Source of the DNA: Defluviitalea raffinosedens
GTDB lineage: Bacteria; Bacillota; Clostridia; Lachnospirales; Defluviitaleaceae
DNA length: 64,000 nucleotides
Assembly: GCF_016908775.1 (NCBI RefSeq)
Contig: NZ_JAFBEP010000005.1
Location: 62,001 to 126,000, forward strand
Reading direction: 5' to 3'
Shown here one piece after another: positions 26,736 through 35,110 of this stretch; positions within the stretch are counted from its first letter, which is position 1; the number at the start of each line of letters is the position of its first letter. The notes below the pieces were generated by a model, which saw nothing but the letters and a program-made list of their open reading frames with translations, was not told the origin of the DNA and did not search any database. A program made the translations under genes and the position numbers.

Positions 26736-26942
26736 ATTTATTCCAATTCAATGGAATTCCTTAAATTTTTATGCGCCTATTCAAACATAACATACGAAAA
26801 TGCTTTTTAAAAGTTTGATTTTATGAAAAATATCCCATATTTTTTCATTGCGATTTTAATATATATGTTTCATAATATAAAGAAATGAAAATATGTTGCC
26901 AGCATTTTTAAACATGCAAAGGTCAGATAAGGAGGAATTGAA

Positions 26943-27422
26943 TTGAAAAAAATTGCGAGTTTTACCGTAGATCATAATAAACTGGTCAGAGGCATCTTTG
27001 TCTCCAGAAAGGACTCTGCAGGAGATGAAATATTGACGACTTTTGATATAAGAATGAAAGAACCTAACAGGGAGCCCGTATTAAATACGGCTGAAATTCA
27101 TACTATGGAACATCTTGGCGCGACTTTTCTAAGAAATCACTCAAAGTATGCTGAAAAAATTATTTACTTCGGTCCTATGGGATGCAGAACTGGCTTCTAT
27201 CTTGTCATTCATGGGGATTTTTCATCAGAAGATGTGCTTCCTTTAATTACAGAGTTGTTTGAATTTATGGCTGGTTTCGAAGGGGACGTTCCCGGCGCTT
27301 CTCCTGTGGAATGCGGAAATTATCTGGATATGAATCTTCCTATGGCAAAATATGAGTCCAAAAAATTCCTGGATGAAGTCCTTAAAAATATTAAAAATGA
27401 AAATCTATATTATCCTGAATAA
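26943..27422 (+). CDS. luxS: S-ribosylhomocysteine lyase
   Basis: Converts S-ribosylhomocysteine to homocysteine and DPD, the precursor of autoinducer-2, in the activated methyl cycle. The 159 residues match the family. The metal ligands are His53 and His57 in HTMEH and Cys124 in PVECGNY; the catalytic cysteine is Cys81 in GPMGCRTGF. The start is a TTG seven bases after AGGAGG. No nucleosidase or methionine gene is adjacent, so it appears to be expressed alone, followed perhaps by a small open frame. Confidence 0.97.
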   Translation: MKKIASFTVDHNKLVRGIFVSRKDSAGDEILTTFDIRMKEPNREPVLNTAEIHTMEHLGATFLRNHSKYAEKIIYFGPMGCRTGFYLVIHGDFSSEDVLPLITELFEFMAGFEGDVPGASPVECGNYLDMNLPMAKYESKKFLDEVLKNIKNENLYYPE

Positions 27423-27502
27423 TATATAACAATTATCTCCACACATAAAGCGGCTGTAAATGGATAAACTATTTAACGATCATAGAGATAAGGAGAATCT
27501 GT

Positions 27503-27691
27503 ATGATTACGTTTCCCAATCCGTCGTTTCGCAAATATAGTTATCCGAAGAATCAAAGCTTACGCCTAAGTGCCTTAAATCCATTATCTCCTCAAAAATA
27601 TGTCTTATCTGATTACCTTGAAGAATACAGCTATTACTTTAATGACAATCTTCTTCACTCATCACAAGAAGCGACTACGTCGCATTTTTGA
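27503..27691 (+). CDS. Possible small protein of unknown function
   Basis: A 62-residue open frame with a good ribosome site (AAGGAG six bases from ATG), 80 bases downstream of luxS. It is rich in Tyr, Ser, Leu and Asn with no hydrophobic helix and no recognisable domain. Its last codons lie over a small hairpin (GCGAC, TAC, GTCGC) followed by ATTTTTG, which may serve as a terminator. It could be genuine or chance; I see no further support. Confidence 0.35.
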   Translation: MITFPNPSFRKYSYPKNQSLRLSALNPLSPQKYVLSDYLEEYSYYFNDNLLHSSQEATTSHF

Positions 27692-27740
27692 AATAATAAA
27701 GTTTATTTCCTTGCAGGCAAGACGAACTTTCTTATTTCAA

Positions 27741-27776
27741 AATAAAAATCCCTCTTTGGGGATTTTTATTTTTTAT
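27741..27776. terminator. Bidirectional terminator
   Basis: AAAAATCCC, five-base loop, GGGATTTTT followed on the plus strand by ATTTTTTATT; it overlaps the end of the gene at 27773. Confidence 0.75.
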
Positions 27777-27964
27777 TGTCCTAATTTCTTTGATATAAGT
27801 TTTTGAAGTTCTGATGCCTGCAAACCTTCATTTTCAGCAAATCTTTTAAAACAATCACTGATTTCTTCATCTTCTACGATCTGAGAATAATTCTGAAAAT
27901 CCCTTATCCTTTCCTGAGTATCGAGCAGTGCTTTTTTAAGGTAATCCTGCGTAGTCAGTTCCAT
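27773..27964 (-). CDS. Small helical protein of unknown function
   Basis: A 63-residue, mostly helical, charged protein. The pattern of two amphipathic helices (DYLKKALLDTQERIRDFQNY and IVEDEEISDCFKRFAENE) recalls half of a rubrerythrin-like four-helix bundle, but no full metal-binding motif is present. The ATG at 27964 follows GGAGGTGG with four bases; the longer frame to 28063 has no ribosome site. Next gene is divergent. Confidence 0.6.
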   Translation of the reverse strand: MELTTQDYLKKALLDTQERIRDFQNYSQIVEDEEISDCFKRFAENEGLQASELQKLISKKLGQ

Positions 27965-28124
27965 TTTTCCACCTCCAGATTCATGAGTTTTGTATTTAGT
28001 ATAGATCAATTTAATAAGGTTATTCCCTTTATTAGTTTCCATAATTTTCATATAGGTTTTCACTAAATAGTATAGTAATCTTATTATATATGACTAAACA
28101 GCTACCACTTCGGAGGAACTTTCT

Positions 28125-28925
28125 ATGAAACTTTACCTAAAAAAATGGATATTATTAGGAATTTCCATCATCTGCTTGCTTTTCACAATTCCTTTAAGCC
28201 TTTTGGCGCCTACAAAAATGCTAGATACTTTTTCCTCTTCTGATTTCATCAAAATAATTTCTTATAATATTCACTATGGGATTAGTCCAAAAGGACATCC
28301 TGTCTTAAATAATATCCTATCTTTTCTTATATCCTCCGATAGCGATATAGTCTGCCTTCAGGAAGTGGACTATAAAACTTTTCGCTCTTATTTTCAGAAA
28401 CAGCCTGAATACATTGCAAAAAAGCTCTCTATGTATTACTTTTATACACCTACGCAGAATATGATTAAAGGACAAACCGGAAATATGGTCATCAGTCGTT
28501 ATCCTATTGAGTCTTCTAAAGAATACACCCTCTCTTTTGATAAATATCCACGAAAATTACAAAAAACTGTTATTAAAGCACCTTTCGGAGACTTGGCCGT
28601 TTTTAATACCCATTTGGATTTAACCAAATCGATTCGTAAAAATCAAATAGAGGAAATTATAAAGATATTAGAAAAATGCGAGGAACCTTTTATCCTTACA
28701 GGAGATATGAATACCTCCGACTTATCCGAATTAAACAAATTATTTTCTTTAAGTGTCGATACGGGAAAAGCTATGGAAAAAGAAGAGCTTGCTACGTTCA
28801 TCAATAAAAAATATAAGTCACGTATTGATTATATATTTATCTCCAAGGATGTATCCCTTCAATCCTATGATGTACCAACTCTTCGTCTTTCTGATCACGA
28901 ACCTGTAATGATTGAAATTCAATAG
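28125..28925 (+). CDS. Endonuclease/exonuclease/phosphatase family protein
   Basis: A 266-residue metal-dependent phosphodiesterase. An N-terminal hydrophobic helix (about 7-30) would anchor or export it, so the catalytic domain is likely outside. Family motifs are in order: ISYNIHYG, CLQEVD, FNTHLDL, TGDMNTSD, RIDYIF and SDHEPV, giving the Mg2+ and catalytic residues. Substrates in the family range from DNA to phospholipids; none can be chosen here. GGAGGA precedes the ATG. A K+ channel gene follows 18 bases later on the same strand. Confidence 0.88.
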   Translation: MKLYLKKWILLGISIICLLFTIPLSLLAPTKMLDTFSSSDFIKIISYNIHYGISPKGHPVLNNILSFLISSDSDIVCLQEVDYKTFRSYFQKQPEYIAKKLSMYYFYTPTQNMIKGQTGNMVISRYPIESSKEYTLSFDKYPRKLQKTVIKAPFGDLAVFNTHLDLTKSIRKNQIEEIIKILEKCEEPFILTGDMNTSDLSELNKLFSLSVDTGKAMEKEELATFINKKYKSRIDYIFISKDVSLQSYDVPTLRLSDHEPVMIEIQ

Positions 28926-28942
28926 TATATCGTATATATATC

Positions 28943-29683
28943 ATGAAAATAATACTATTAAAAATGTATCCATTGGTGACCGATATGAAATCTCTTTTAA
29001 ATTATTTCTCATGTTTATGGAAAAGTTGGGATGCAGTTTCCCGTTTATTTTTTATTTTTGCTTTATTGTTTTTAATTGGTTTCTTTCTTATCAAATATAA
29101 TATTGAACCACTTTATATTCAAATCATATGGTTTATTGGCTTTGGAGGAGTCTTCCTTACTATCAGCTTTATTTCTTTCTGTGCAGGCTTTTTAATCAAT
29201 GTTTTGCTACTTTTACTTCTTCCCTTTATATTGACCCAAACGAATTTGATTTTTATAGATCCATCAAGTACTTCCACTACTCTTTCTATTATCAGTTATT
29301 TCTTTTTGATTGCCATTATTGATCTTCTGATTATGGCATACCATATTTCTAATCGAGTTTTTTGGCGTACTTTATTTCTATTCATTCAATATCTTGTATT
29401 GCTATCTTCCATCCTGATAACCTTTGCTATTTTATATGCATATCTTGGGAATATTTCTAACGAAGGCATAAAGTCCAGCGACCAAATCATACAAAATTGG
29501 GATGCTCTTTATTTTAGCGCAACAACGTTTTTCACGATCGGGCTTGGTGATATTACACCTCATTCTTATTCTACTATTACCAAAAGCATTATCATTGTCC
29601 AGGCAGTTATCAGTCATCTGGTGACCACAATCCTTTGGCCTATCATCATCATCTTTGCATCGAAATCTTTTAGCCAAAAATAA
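28943..29683 (+). CDS. Ion channel, potassium-channel pore type
   Basis: A 246-residue membrane protein with about six hydrophobic helices and a C-terminal pore loop FSATTFFTIGLGDITP, in which TIGLGD matches the TxGxGD K+ selectivity filter. No cytoplasmic RCK domain follows; the protein ends shortly after the last helix. The ATG at 28943 has no ribosome site; an in-frame ATG at 28985 with GGTG seven bases upstream may be the true start. It probably forms an operon with the preceding phosphodiesterase gene. Confidence 0.82.
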   Translation: MKIILLKMYPLVTDMKSLLNYFSCLWKSWDAVSRLFFIFALLFLIGFFLIKYNIEPLYIQIIWFIGFGGVFLTISFISFCAGFLINVLLLLLLPFILTQTNLIFIDPSSTSTTLSIISYFFLIAIIDLLIMAYHISNRVFWRTLFLFIQYLVLLSSILITFAILYAYLGNISNEGIKSSDQIIQNWDALYFSATTFFTIGLGDITPHSYSTITKSIIIVQAVISHLVTTILWPIIIIFASKSFSQK

Positions 29684-29684
29684 T

Positions 29685-29735
29685 GGTGCCTGCCACCCTA
29701 TTGAATATAATACGGACAGCAGGCACCCTGTTTTT
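29685..29735. terminator. Long-loop hairpin between K+ channel and pheT
   Basis: GGTGCCTGC and its exact complement GCAGGCACC separated by 25 bases, then CTGTTTTT on the plus strand. It sits in the convergent gap and could serve either gene. Confidence 0.5.
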
Positions 29736-32124
29736 ACCCTCTTAATTGTGCGCCTAAAGTGGCTTCTAAACCATTTAATATTTTCTTCATGGCTTTATTC
29801 ACTTCATCTTCTGTCAAAGTACGGTCAGAAGCTCTAAAGATAATGGAGTAAGCAACGGATTTATAGCCCTCTTGAATTTGTTTGCCTTTGTAGACATCAA
29901 ATAAGCTATAGGATTCTAATATTTTTCCGCCTCTTTGTTTTATAATATTTTCAATATCTTTTACAAGGACTTCGTCTTTAACCAACATCGCAATGTCTCT
30001 GGTCACTGCAGGATATTTTGGAAGTGGCTTATATTCTCTTTCAAGCTGAGCTTCTTCCAGTAGTGCAGGCATATCCAGAACACCTACATATACCCTGGTA
30101 TCAATATCATAATTGGCTGCTACCGTAGGATGAAGTTCTCCGATATAGCCTATTTCCTTATCCCCAACTGAAACAGATGCACAACGGCCAGGATGCATCC
30201 AGGGCAAATCTTGTTTTAAACTGTACTCTACCTTGTCATCCATGCCCAATTTCTCAAATAACACTTCTACGTTTCCTTTTAAATCATAGAAGTCTCCCTT
30301 ACCATACATTCCTATGGTAAGCTTTGTTCTTTCATCAGGTAGCTCCGTTAATGGAAGGGATTTAGGAATATATACTTTCGCTATTTCATAAAGATACGCT
30401 TCTTCATTTCTTCTGTTATAATTTGTGGATAAAGAAGTCAACATGCCATTTAAGGTCTGTGTTCTCATCACACTGAAGTCTTCTCCTAAAGGATTGGATA
30501 TGGTAATCACATTACGAAGCGGATCATTTTCAGGAATATTGAGTTTATCAAAAACTTTAGGACTTTCAAAGGAATAGTTCATGATTTCATAGAAACCTTG
30601 ACTTTCCATAACTTCTTTAACAGTATACTCCATTTTTTGTGCATAAGTTTTCTTTCCTACAGTTGGAGTTCCAGTTTCTAAAGTGGTATCGATCTTGTCA
30701 TATCCATATAATCTGGCAACTTCCTCTGCCAAGTCAGCATTTCCTTCTATATCAGGACGGAAAGTAGGTATGGTAACAGTTTTCGCTTCTTTGTCTACTT
30801 TAAACTCAAGACGGGTTAAGTAGCCAATCATCTCGTCTTCAGATAAGGAAGTTCCAAGAAGTCCATTGATTTTTTCTACGGAATAGGGAATGGTCTTTGG
30901 TTCTCTCTTTCCGGGATATACATCGATAATACCGCTGACTACTTCCCCGGCTCCTAATTCTTCTACTAATTGTGCGGCTCTGTTTAAAGCATTCAATACA
31001 TTTTCAGGATCAAGACCCTTAGAATATTTTACGGATGCATCGGTTCTAAGCCCTAATTTCTTGGCTGTCACTCTTATATTTGCCCCGTTAAAATTCGCAC
31101 ATTCAAAGAGAATATCCTTTGTTTCTTCTGTTATTTTTGTTTCTTCTCCACCCATAACGCCAGCAACAGCTAAAGGTTGTTCGCCATCGGTAATTAAAAG
31201 CATGGATTCATCTATATCTCTTTCTACTCCGTCAAGAGTCATAATTTTTTCTCCAGACTTTGCATTGCGAACCACGATTTTTTTCTTATCCAGCTTTGCC
31301 AGATCAAAAGCATGCATGGGCTGACCCATTTCCAGCATAATATAGTTGGTAATATCTACAATATTGTTAATTGGTCTTACACCTGCTGCTAAAAGGCGCT
31401 GTCTCATCCATTTAGGAGAAGGGCCTATCTTTACATTCTTAATCACCCTTGCAGCATATCTGGGGCAAAGTTCTTTATTCTCAATTTCTATGGAAATATA
31501 ATCAGAAATATTTCCTCCACTTTCTTTTACAGAAATCTCAGGATAGTTAAAAGGCAAATTAAAGGTTGCTGCTGCTTCTCTGGCAATACCTATTACACTA
31601 AAGCAATCAGGACGATTGGAAGTTATTTCGTATTCTACAACCACATCATTAAGGCCGAAAATTTCCTTTACATCTTTTCCTAAAGGCTGTTCTTCCTGGA
31701 AAATGTATATTCCGTCTTCTGCAGCTTCCGGATAATCCTGAGTGGTAAATCCTAATTCCTGAATAGAACACATCATCCCCTGGGATTCTACTCCACGAAG
31801 CTTCCCAGTTTTGATTTTAACGCCTCCGGGCAATGTGGCACCATTAAGGGCAACGGGAATATAATCTCCAACAGAAATATTTTTAGCTCCTGTTACAACC
31901 TGAATAACTTCCTGCCCTACATCCACCTTTGTAACCACTAATTTATCTGCATCAGGGTGTTTTTCTACGGACAAAATCTTTCCTACCACAACATTGGAAA
32001 TTTCTTTGCCCTGTTCTTCATAGGTTTCTACCTTAGAACCGGACATGGTCATAGCTTCTACATAAGTTTTTATATCACAATCAATTGGCGTATAGTCTTT
32101 AAGCCAAGACATAGGTATATTCAT
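29734..32124 (-). CDS. pheT: Phenylalanyl-tRNA synthetase beta subunit
   Basis: Beta subunit of the alpha2-beta2 class II synthetase, about 796 residues, full length. An N-terminal tRNA-binding (EMAP-like) domain (about 40-150, with KHPDADKLVVTKVDVG) precedes B3/B4 editing (KLGLRTDASVKYSKGLDP near 355) and B5 domains, a catalytic-like core, and a C-terminal FDX-ACB anticodon-binding domain (about 705-796, YPAVTRDIAMLV). The ATG at 32124 is seven bases from AAGGAG; an earlier in-frame ATG is one base from it. It follows pheS by 31 bases in one operon under a Phe T-box. Confidence 0.97.
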   Translation of the reverse strand: MNIPMSWLKDYTPIDCDIKTYVEAMTMSGSKVETYEEQGKEISNVVVGKILSVEKHPDADKLVVTKVDVGQEVIQVVTGAKNISVGDYIPVALNGATLPGGVKIKTGKLRGVESQGMMCSIQELGFTTQDYPEAAEDGIYIFQEEQPLGKDVKEIFGLNDVVVEYEITSNRPDCFSVIGIAREAAATFNLPFNYPEISVKESGGNISDYISIEIENKELCPRYAARVIKNVKIGPSPKWMRQRLLAAGVRPINNIVDITNYIMLEMGQPMHAFDLAKLDKKKIVVRNAKSGEKIMTLDGVERDIDESMLLITDGEQPLAVAGVMGGEETKITEETKDILFECANFNGANIRVTAKKLGLRTDASVKYSKGLDPENVLNALNRAAQLVEELGAGEVVSGIIDVYPGKREPKTIPYSVEKINGLLGTSLSEDEMIGYLTRLEFKVDKEAKTVTIPTFRPDIEGNADLAEEVARLYGYDKIDTTLETGTPTVGKKTYAQKMEYTVKEVMESQGFYEIMNYSFESPKVFDKLNIPENDPLRNVITISNPLGEDFSVMRTQTLNGMLTSLSTNYNRRNEEAYLYEIAKVYIPKSLPLTELPDERTKLTIGMYGKGDFYDLKGNVEVLFEKLGMDDKVEYSLKQDLPWMHPGRCASVSVGDKEIGYIGELHPTVAANYDIDTRVYVGVLDMPALLEEAQLEREYKPLPKYPAVTRDIAMLVKDEVLVKDIENIIKQRGGKILESYSLFDVYKGKQIQEGYKSVAYSIIFRASDRTLTEDEVNKAMKKILNGLEATLGAQLRG

Positions 32125-32155
32125 ATCCATACTCCTTTCTAAAATTGATACAAGA

Positions 32156-33175
32156 TTAGAACTGATCTAAGAATCTCACATCGTTTTCTACAAATAAACG
32201 TAAGTCTTTTATGCCATATTTACTCATGGCAAGTCTTTCAAGCCCCATTCCAAAGGCAAAACCAGTATATACATCCGGATCAATACCTGCCATTTTAAGT
32301 ACTTTAGGATGAACCATTCCACAGCCTAAAATTTCAATCCATCCGCTGCCTTTACAAACTCTGCATCCTTCTCCTCCACAGGCTACACAGGCTACGTCCA
32401 TTTCTGCACTGGGTTCTGTAAATGGGAAGAAGTGTGGTCGGAATCTTACCTTTATCTTATCTCCAAACAATTCTTTTGCGAATACTTCCAATGCTCCCTT
32501 AAGGTCTGCAAAAGTAATATTTTTATCAACCACTAGTCCTTCTAATTGATGGAATACTGGAGAGTGCGTAGCATCTACTTCGTCGGAACGATATACCTTC
32601 CCCGGACATATAATACGAATCGGTGGTTTTTCATTTTCCATCACTCTCACTTGAATAGGCGATGTAGCGGTACGAAGCATGAAGTTTTTATTAATGTAGA
32701 AAGTATCTTGTTCATCTCTTGCGGGATGTTCTGCCGGAATATTTAAAGCTTCGAAATTATAGTATTCGGTTTCTATTTCTGGACCTTCTGCAATCTTATA
32801 ACCCATTCCAAGGAAAATTTCTTTGATTTCGTCTACAACTAAATTCATAGGATGACGATGCCCCAGATTTCTTTTTCTGCCAGGCATGGTTACATCGATG
32901 ACTTCGGATTTTAGTTTCATTTCCTGAGCCTTTACTGCCAATATGTTCTTTGCTTCCTCAATTTTTCCTTCAATGGCTTCTCTTACTTCATTGGCCATCT
33001 GTCCAATAATCGGGCGTTCTTCTGCACTTAGATCTTTCATTCCTCTTAAAACCTGGGTAAGTTCTCCTTTTTTACCCAAAAACTCAACACGAATCTCATC
33101 TAAAGCTTTTAGTTCTTTCACATCTTTTAAACGTTCCATGGCCTGTTGCTTGATGGACTGTAATTTTTCTTTCAT
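32156..33175 (-). CDS. pheS: Phenylalanyl-tRNA synthetase alpha subunit
   Basis: Catalytic alpha subunit, 339 residues. The N-terminal coiled coil (1-85) binds tRNA; the class II core shows [13 protein letters not shown] (motif 1 region), [13 protein letters not shown] and the motif 2/3 region [11 protein letters not shown] and [25 protein letters not shown] insertion with four cysteines is present, as in many bacterial PheS. AAGGAG precedes the ATG. First gene of pheST, with a T-box leader and a palindromic repeat upstream. Confidence 0.97.
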   Translation of the reverse strand: MKEKLQSIKQQAMERLKDVKELKALDEIRVEFLGKKGELTQVLRGMKDLSAEERPIIGQMANEVREAIEGKIEEAKNILAVKAQEMKLKSEVIDVTMPGRKRNLGHRHPMNLVVDEIKEIFLGMGYKIAEGPEIETEYYNFEALNIPAEHPARDEQDTFYINKNFMLRTATSPIQVRVMENEKPPIRIICPGKVYRSDEVDATHSPVFHQLEGLVVDKNITFADLKGALEVFAKELFGDKIKVRFRPHFFPFTEPSAEMDVACVACGGEGCRVCKGSGWIEILGCGMVHPKVLKMAGIDPDVYTGFAFGMGLERLAMSKYGIKDLRLFVENDVRFLDQF

Positions 33176-33229
33176 AATGAAGCTCCTTTCTATTTACAAT
33201 CATTTTCACCATACCAATAAAAAGTTTCC

Positions 33230-33270
33230 TTATTGTATAGGAAATCCGGCGGAATTTCCCATATAATAAT
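33230..33270. repeat. Dispersed palindromic repeat, copy 3
   Basis: Imperfect inverted repeat TTATTGTATAGGAAATCC, GGC, then GGAATTTCCCATATAATAAT. It lies between the T-box terminator and the pheS start. Same core as 15443 and 20740. Confidence 0.6.
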
Positions 33271-33274
33271 AATA

Positions 33275-33560
33275 AAAAACTCCGTCCCAAAAAGGGACGG
33301 AGTTGATCCGCGATACCACCCTAGTTTCTGCAAAATTGCAGACCCTCGAAACCTATAACGGGGGCAACCGGCATTTCTTACTCATATTTTCTCATATTTT
33401 CGGAAATGCAGCTCCAGTGGGAATTTCAACAGTGACTGAACCTTAAGAATGCTTTCAGCCGGTGACATTCTCTCTCTTGTAAGGAAGTTCACTATCTACT
33501 AAGATTAAATCTACACCTTCACAGCTTTTATCTTTCTCATGCTTTTTTAATTTTTATTTA
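33275..33560 (-). promoter_or_regulatory. T-box leader, phenylalanine-specific, upstream of pheST
   Basis: About 285 nt. The T-box sequence TGGTATCGCG is at 33309-33318; the terminator pairs 33279-33288 with 33294-33303 (ACTCCGTCCC and complement) and ends in a T-run. Stem I contains TTGAAATTCCC, where TTC is the phenylalanine specifier, agreeing with pheST. Uncharged tRNA-Phe would promote read-through. Confidence 0.92.
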
Positions 33561-33566
33561 TGTTTT

Positions 33567-33594
33567 ATTTTAGCACATCATTTTTGGTTGTCAA
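33567..33594 (-). promoter_or_regulatory. Promoter of the pheST T-box transcript
   Basis: Minus-strand TTGACA, 16 bases, TAAAAT. The -35 box is consensus; transcription should begin near 33560. Confidence 0.7.
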
Positions 33595-33608
33595 GGGAGA
33601 AAAAGCTA

Positions 33609-33637
33609 TTAAAATAGGGGATAAAATATACCCCCAT
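33609..33637 (-). terminator. Terminator after the 77-residue membrane protein gene
   Basis: Minus-strand GGGGG, 10-base loop, CCCC, followed by TATTTTAAT. The stem is short. Confidence 0.45.
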
Positions 33638-33649
33638 AGTTAAAAATGT

Positions 33650-33883
33650 CTAATTTGAATTGGTCGGATTACTTTTAAATACTAATGTATAAATTAGCCA
33701 TCCAATAATAATGAGAGGCACTGCTGCAAAAACAAGGCCTATGGTGCCGAATGTCAAAGCAATGGCTCCTCCAATGAGTCTCATAGCCAGTCCAATCCCT
33801 TTCATAAGCAAAGGTAATCCATAATGTACTGCCACAAGTCCTATGATAAAATATAAGAAAATATTTCCAACTCTATTATTCAT
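33650..33883 (-). CDS. Small membrane protein of unknown function
   Basis: A 77-residue protein dominated by two or three hydrophobic helices (FLYFIIGLVAVHYGLPLL and IALTFGTIGLVFAAVPLIII) with short polar ends. No family is recognised. AAGGTG is placed before the ATG at 33883; an in-frame GTG three codons earlier overlaps it. A second tiny membrane-protein gene lies upstream on the same strand. Confidence 0.6.
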   Translation of the reverse strand: MNNRVGNIFLYFIIGLVAVHYGLPLLMKGIGLAMRLIGGAIALTFGTIGLVFAAVPLIIIGWLIYTLVFKSNPTNSN

Positions 33884-33978
33884 AACCTTCACACCTTTCT
33901 TTTTGTATTGTATTTAGTATTTGCTAAGATATACGAAAAAAAGTAGAAGGAGTATGAAGGCTATGAACTAATTAGAAT

Positions 33979-34137
33979 TTATTTTTTACTAAACCCGTAA
34001 ACAAGACATCCAATACCAAAACCTATACCACTAAAAATAAAACCAAAACCCATAATTTTAGCTATATTTTTAAGTCGTCGTCTTCTTATAGTATACCAAA
34101 CAGGAAAATCACATTCCAAATCTATTCGATCTTTCAT
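33979..34137 (-). CDS. Tiny membrane protein of 52 residues
   Basis: A short open frame with a strong ribosome site (GGAGGTG five bases from ATG). The product has a polar, arginine-rich N-terminal half (YTIRRRRLKN) and one glycine-rich hydrophobic helix (MGFGFIFSGIGFGIGCLVYG) ending in KK. That is the shape of a small single-pass membrane protein, arginine side in. No family is recognised. It is 95 bases upstream of the 77-residue membrane protein gene. Confidence 0.55.
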   Translation of the reverse strand: MKDRIDLECDFPVWYTIRRRRLKNIAKIMGFGFIFSGIGFGIGCLVYGFSKK

Positions 34138-34320
34138 ACGAACACCTCCAATAAATTAATGGTACCACACTTTTCTTGCCTCGAAAAGTCCGAAAGTTTT
34201 TATTGTTTATGTAAAACAGCAATGTTCACTAAATATTTATAATTCTACTTTTATATTGTATGACTGAGAACGATAGAACATATCTATTGTATATAGGAAA
34301 TTTATAGGAGTGTGAATGAT

Positions 34321-34722
34321 ATGGCAAAAGAGTTGATTATGGAAAATGATTGTGCGATTTTGTGGTATCATACGGATTACAAAATCGTTCACCACCAGAT
34401 TAAGAAATACGCTTATGGAAAATGCTTACAAGAAATATTGTTAAAGGGTACTGAACTTTTAAAAACCAAAGGGGCTAAAAAGTGGTTGTCTGATGATAGA
34501 AATAACAGTGCACTGACAAAGGCGGACACTGAATGGGGCAATACCGTTTGGTTCCCTCAGACAGTTAAAAGCGGATGGAAGTATTGGGCAATAGTACAGC
34601 CAGAAAAGGTAATCGGCCAAATGAATATGAAGAATCTTATTGAGCAGTATGCGAAATATGGTATCACAGCAAAAATGTTTACCGATCCTGATGAAGCTTT
34701 AGAGTGGCTAAAAGCGCAATAA
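34321..34722 (+). CDS. STAS/SpoIIAA-like domain protein
   Basis: A 133-residue soluble protein. Its size, alternating strand-helix pattern and C-terminal MFTDPDEALEWLKAQ resemble the SpoIIAA-like (STAS-related) family of stand-alone proteins, but I see no phosphorylatable serine motif. The ATG at 34321 is ten bases from AGGAG, slightly long; a GTG at 34312 is too close. It has its own terminator. Role unknown. Confidence 0.65.
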   Translation: MAKELIMENDCAILWYHTDYKIVHHQIKKYAYGKCLQEILLKGTELLKTKGAKKWLSDDRNNSALTKADTEWGNTVWFPQTVKSGWKYWAIVQPEKVIGQMNMKNLIEQYAKYGITAKMFTDPDEALEWLKAQ

Positions 34723-34738
34723 TCCATGTAAAAATATA

Positions 34739-34777
34739 ACAGCCATAGACTGTTTTAAAGTTTATGGCTGTTTTTTT
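34739..34777 (+). terminator. Terminator after the STAS-like gene
   Basis: ACAGCCATA, 15-base loop, TATGGCTGT, then seven T. Confidence 0.8.
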
Positions 34778-34798
34778 GACTTATTTTAGTTTTTTGTA

Positions 34799-34827
34799 TT
34801 GACTTTTAGCGATCATAAGTTTATCCT
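34799..34827 (+). promoter_or_regulatory. Promoter of the lysine riboswitch transcript
   Basis: TTGACT, 17 bases, TATCCT. The -10 box is weak. Confidence 0.45.
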
Positions 34828-34857
34828 TAGCTTAAGAATTAAAAAACTTATATGGAA

Positions 34858-35077
34858 TGAGATAGAGGCGCGATGTGGTACAAGTAATCTATTATATATG
34901 ACTTGGCGCAGTAATAGATGAAAAGACCAGTCGCCGAAGTTTCGGCTTCCTGCCAAGAGGAGCCGTTGCTGGGCTGTTGCAGAATATGCACCAGACTGTC
35001 ACTTTTTTTAAAGTGGAGAGCTATCGTTATGTTGAATGAAAAAACATGAGGTACCTCCGTGCCTCATTTTTTTTATT
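34858..35077 (+). promoter_or_regulatory. Lysine riboswitch (L box) with terminator
   Basis: The aptamer spans about 34858-35032. Conserved blocks are recognisable in order: AGAGGCGCGATG, the AAGTAAT loop, the GCCGAAGTTTCGGC helix, TTGCTGGGCTGTTGC, AGAATATGC, CAGACTGTCA and GGAGAGCTATCG. A rho-independent terminator follows (ATGAGGTAC, loop, GTGCCTCAT, eight T; 35045-35074). Lysine would stabilise the aptamer and stop transcription of the NhaC-type gene 37 bases downstream. Confidence 0.93.
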
Positions 35078-35110
35078 CGTAAATATCATTGATGAAAAGG
35101 GAGGGTTATT

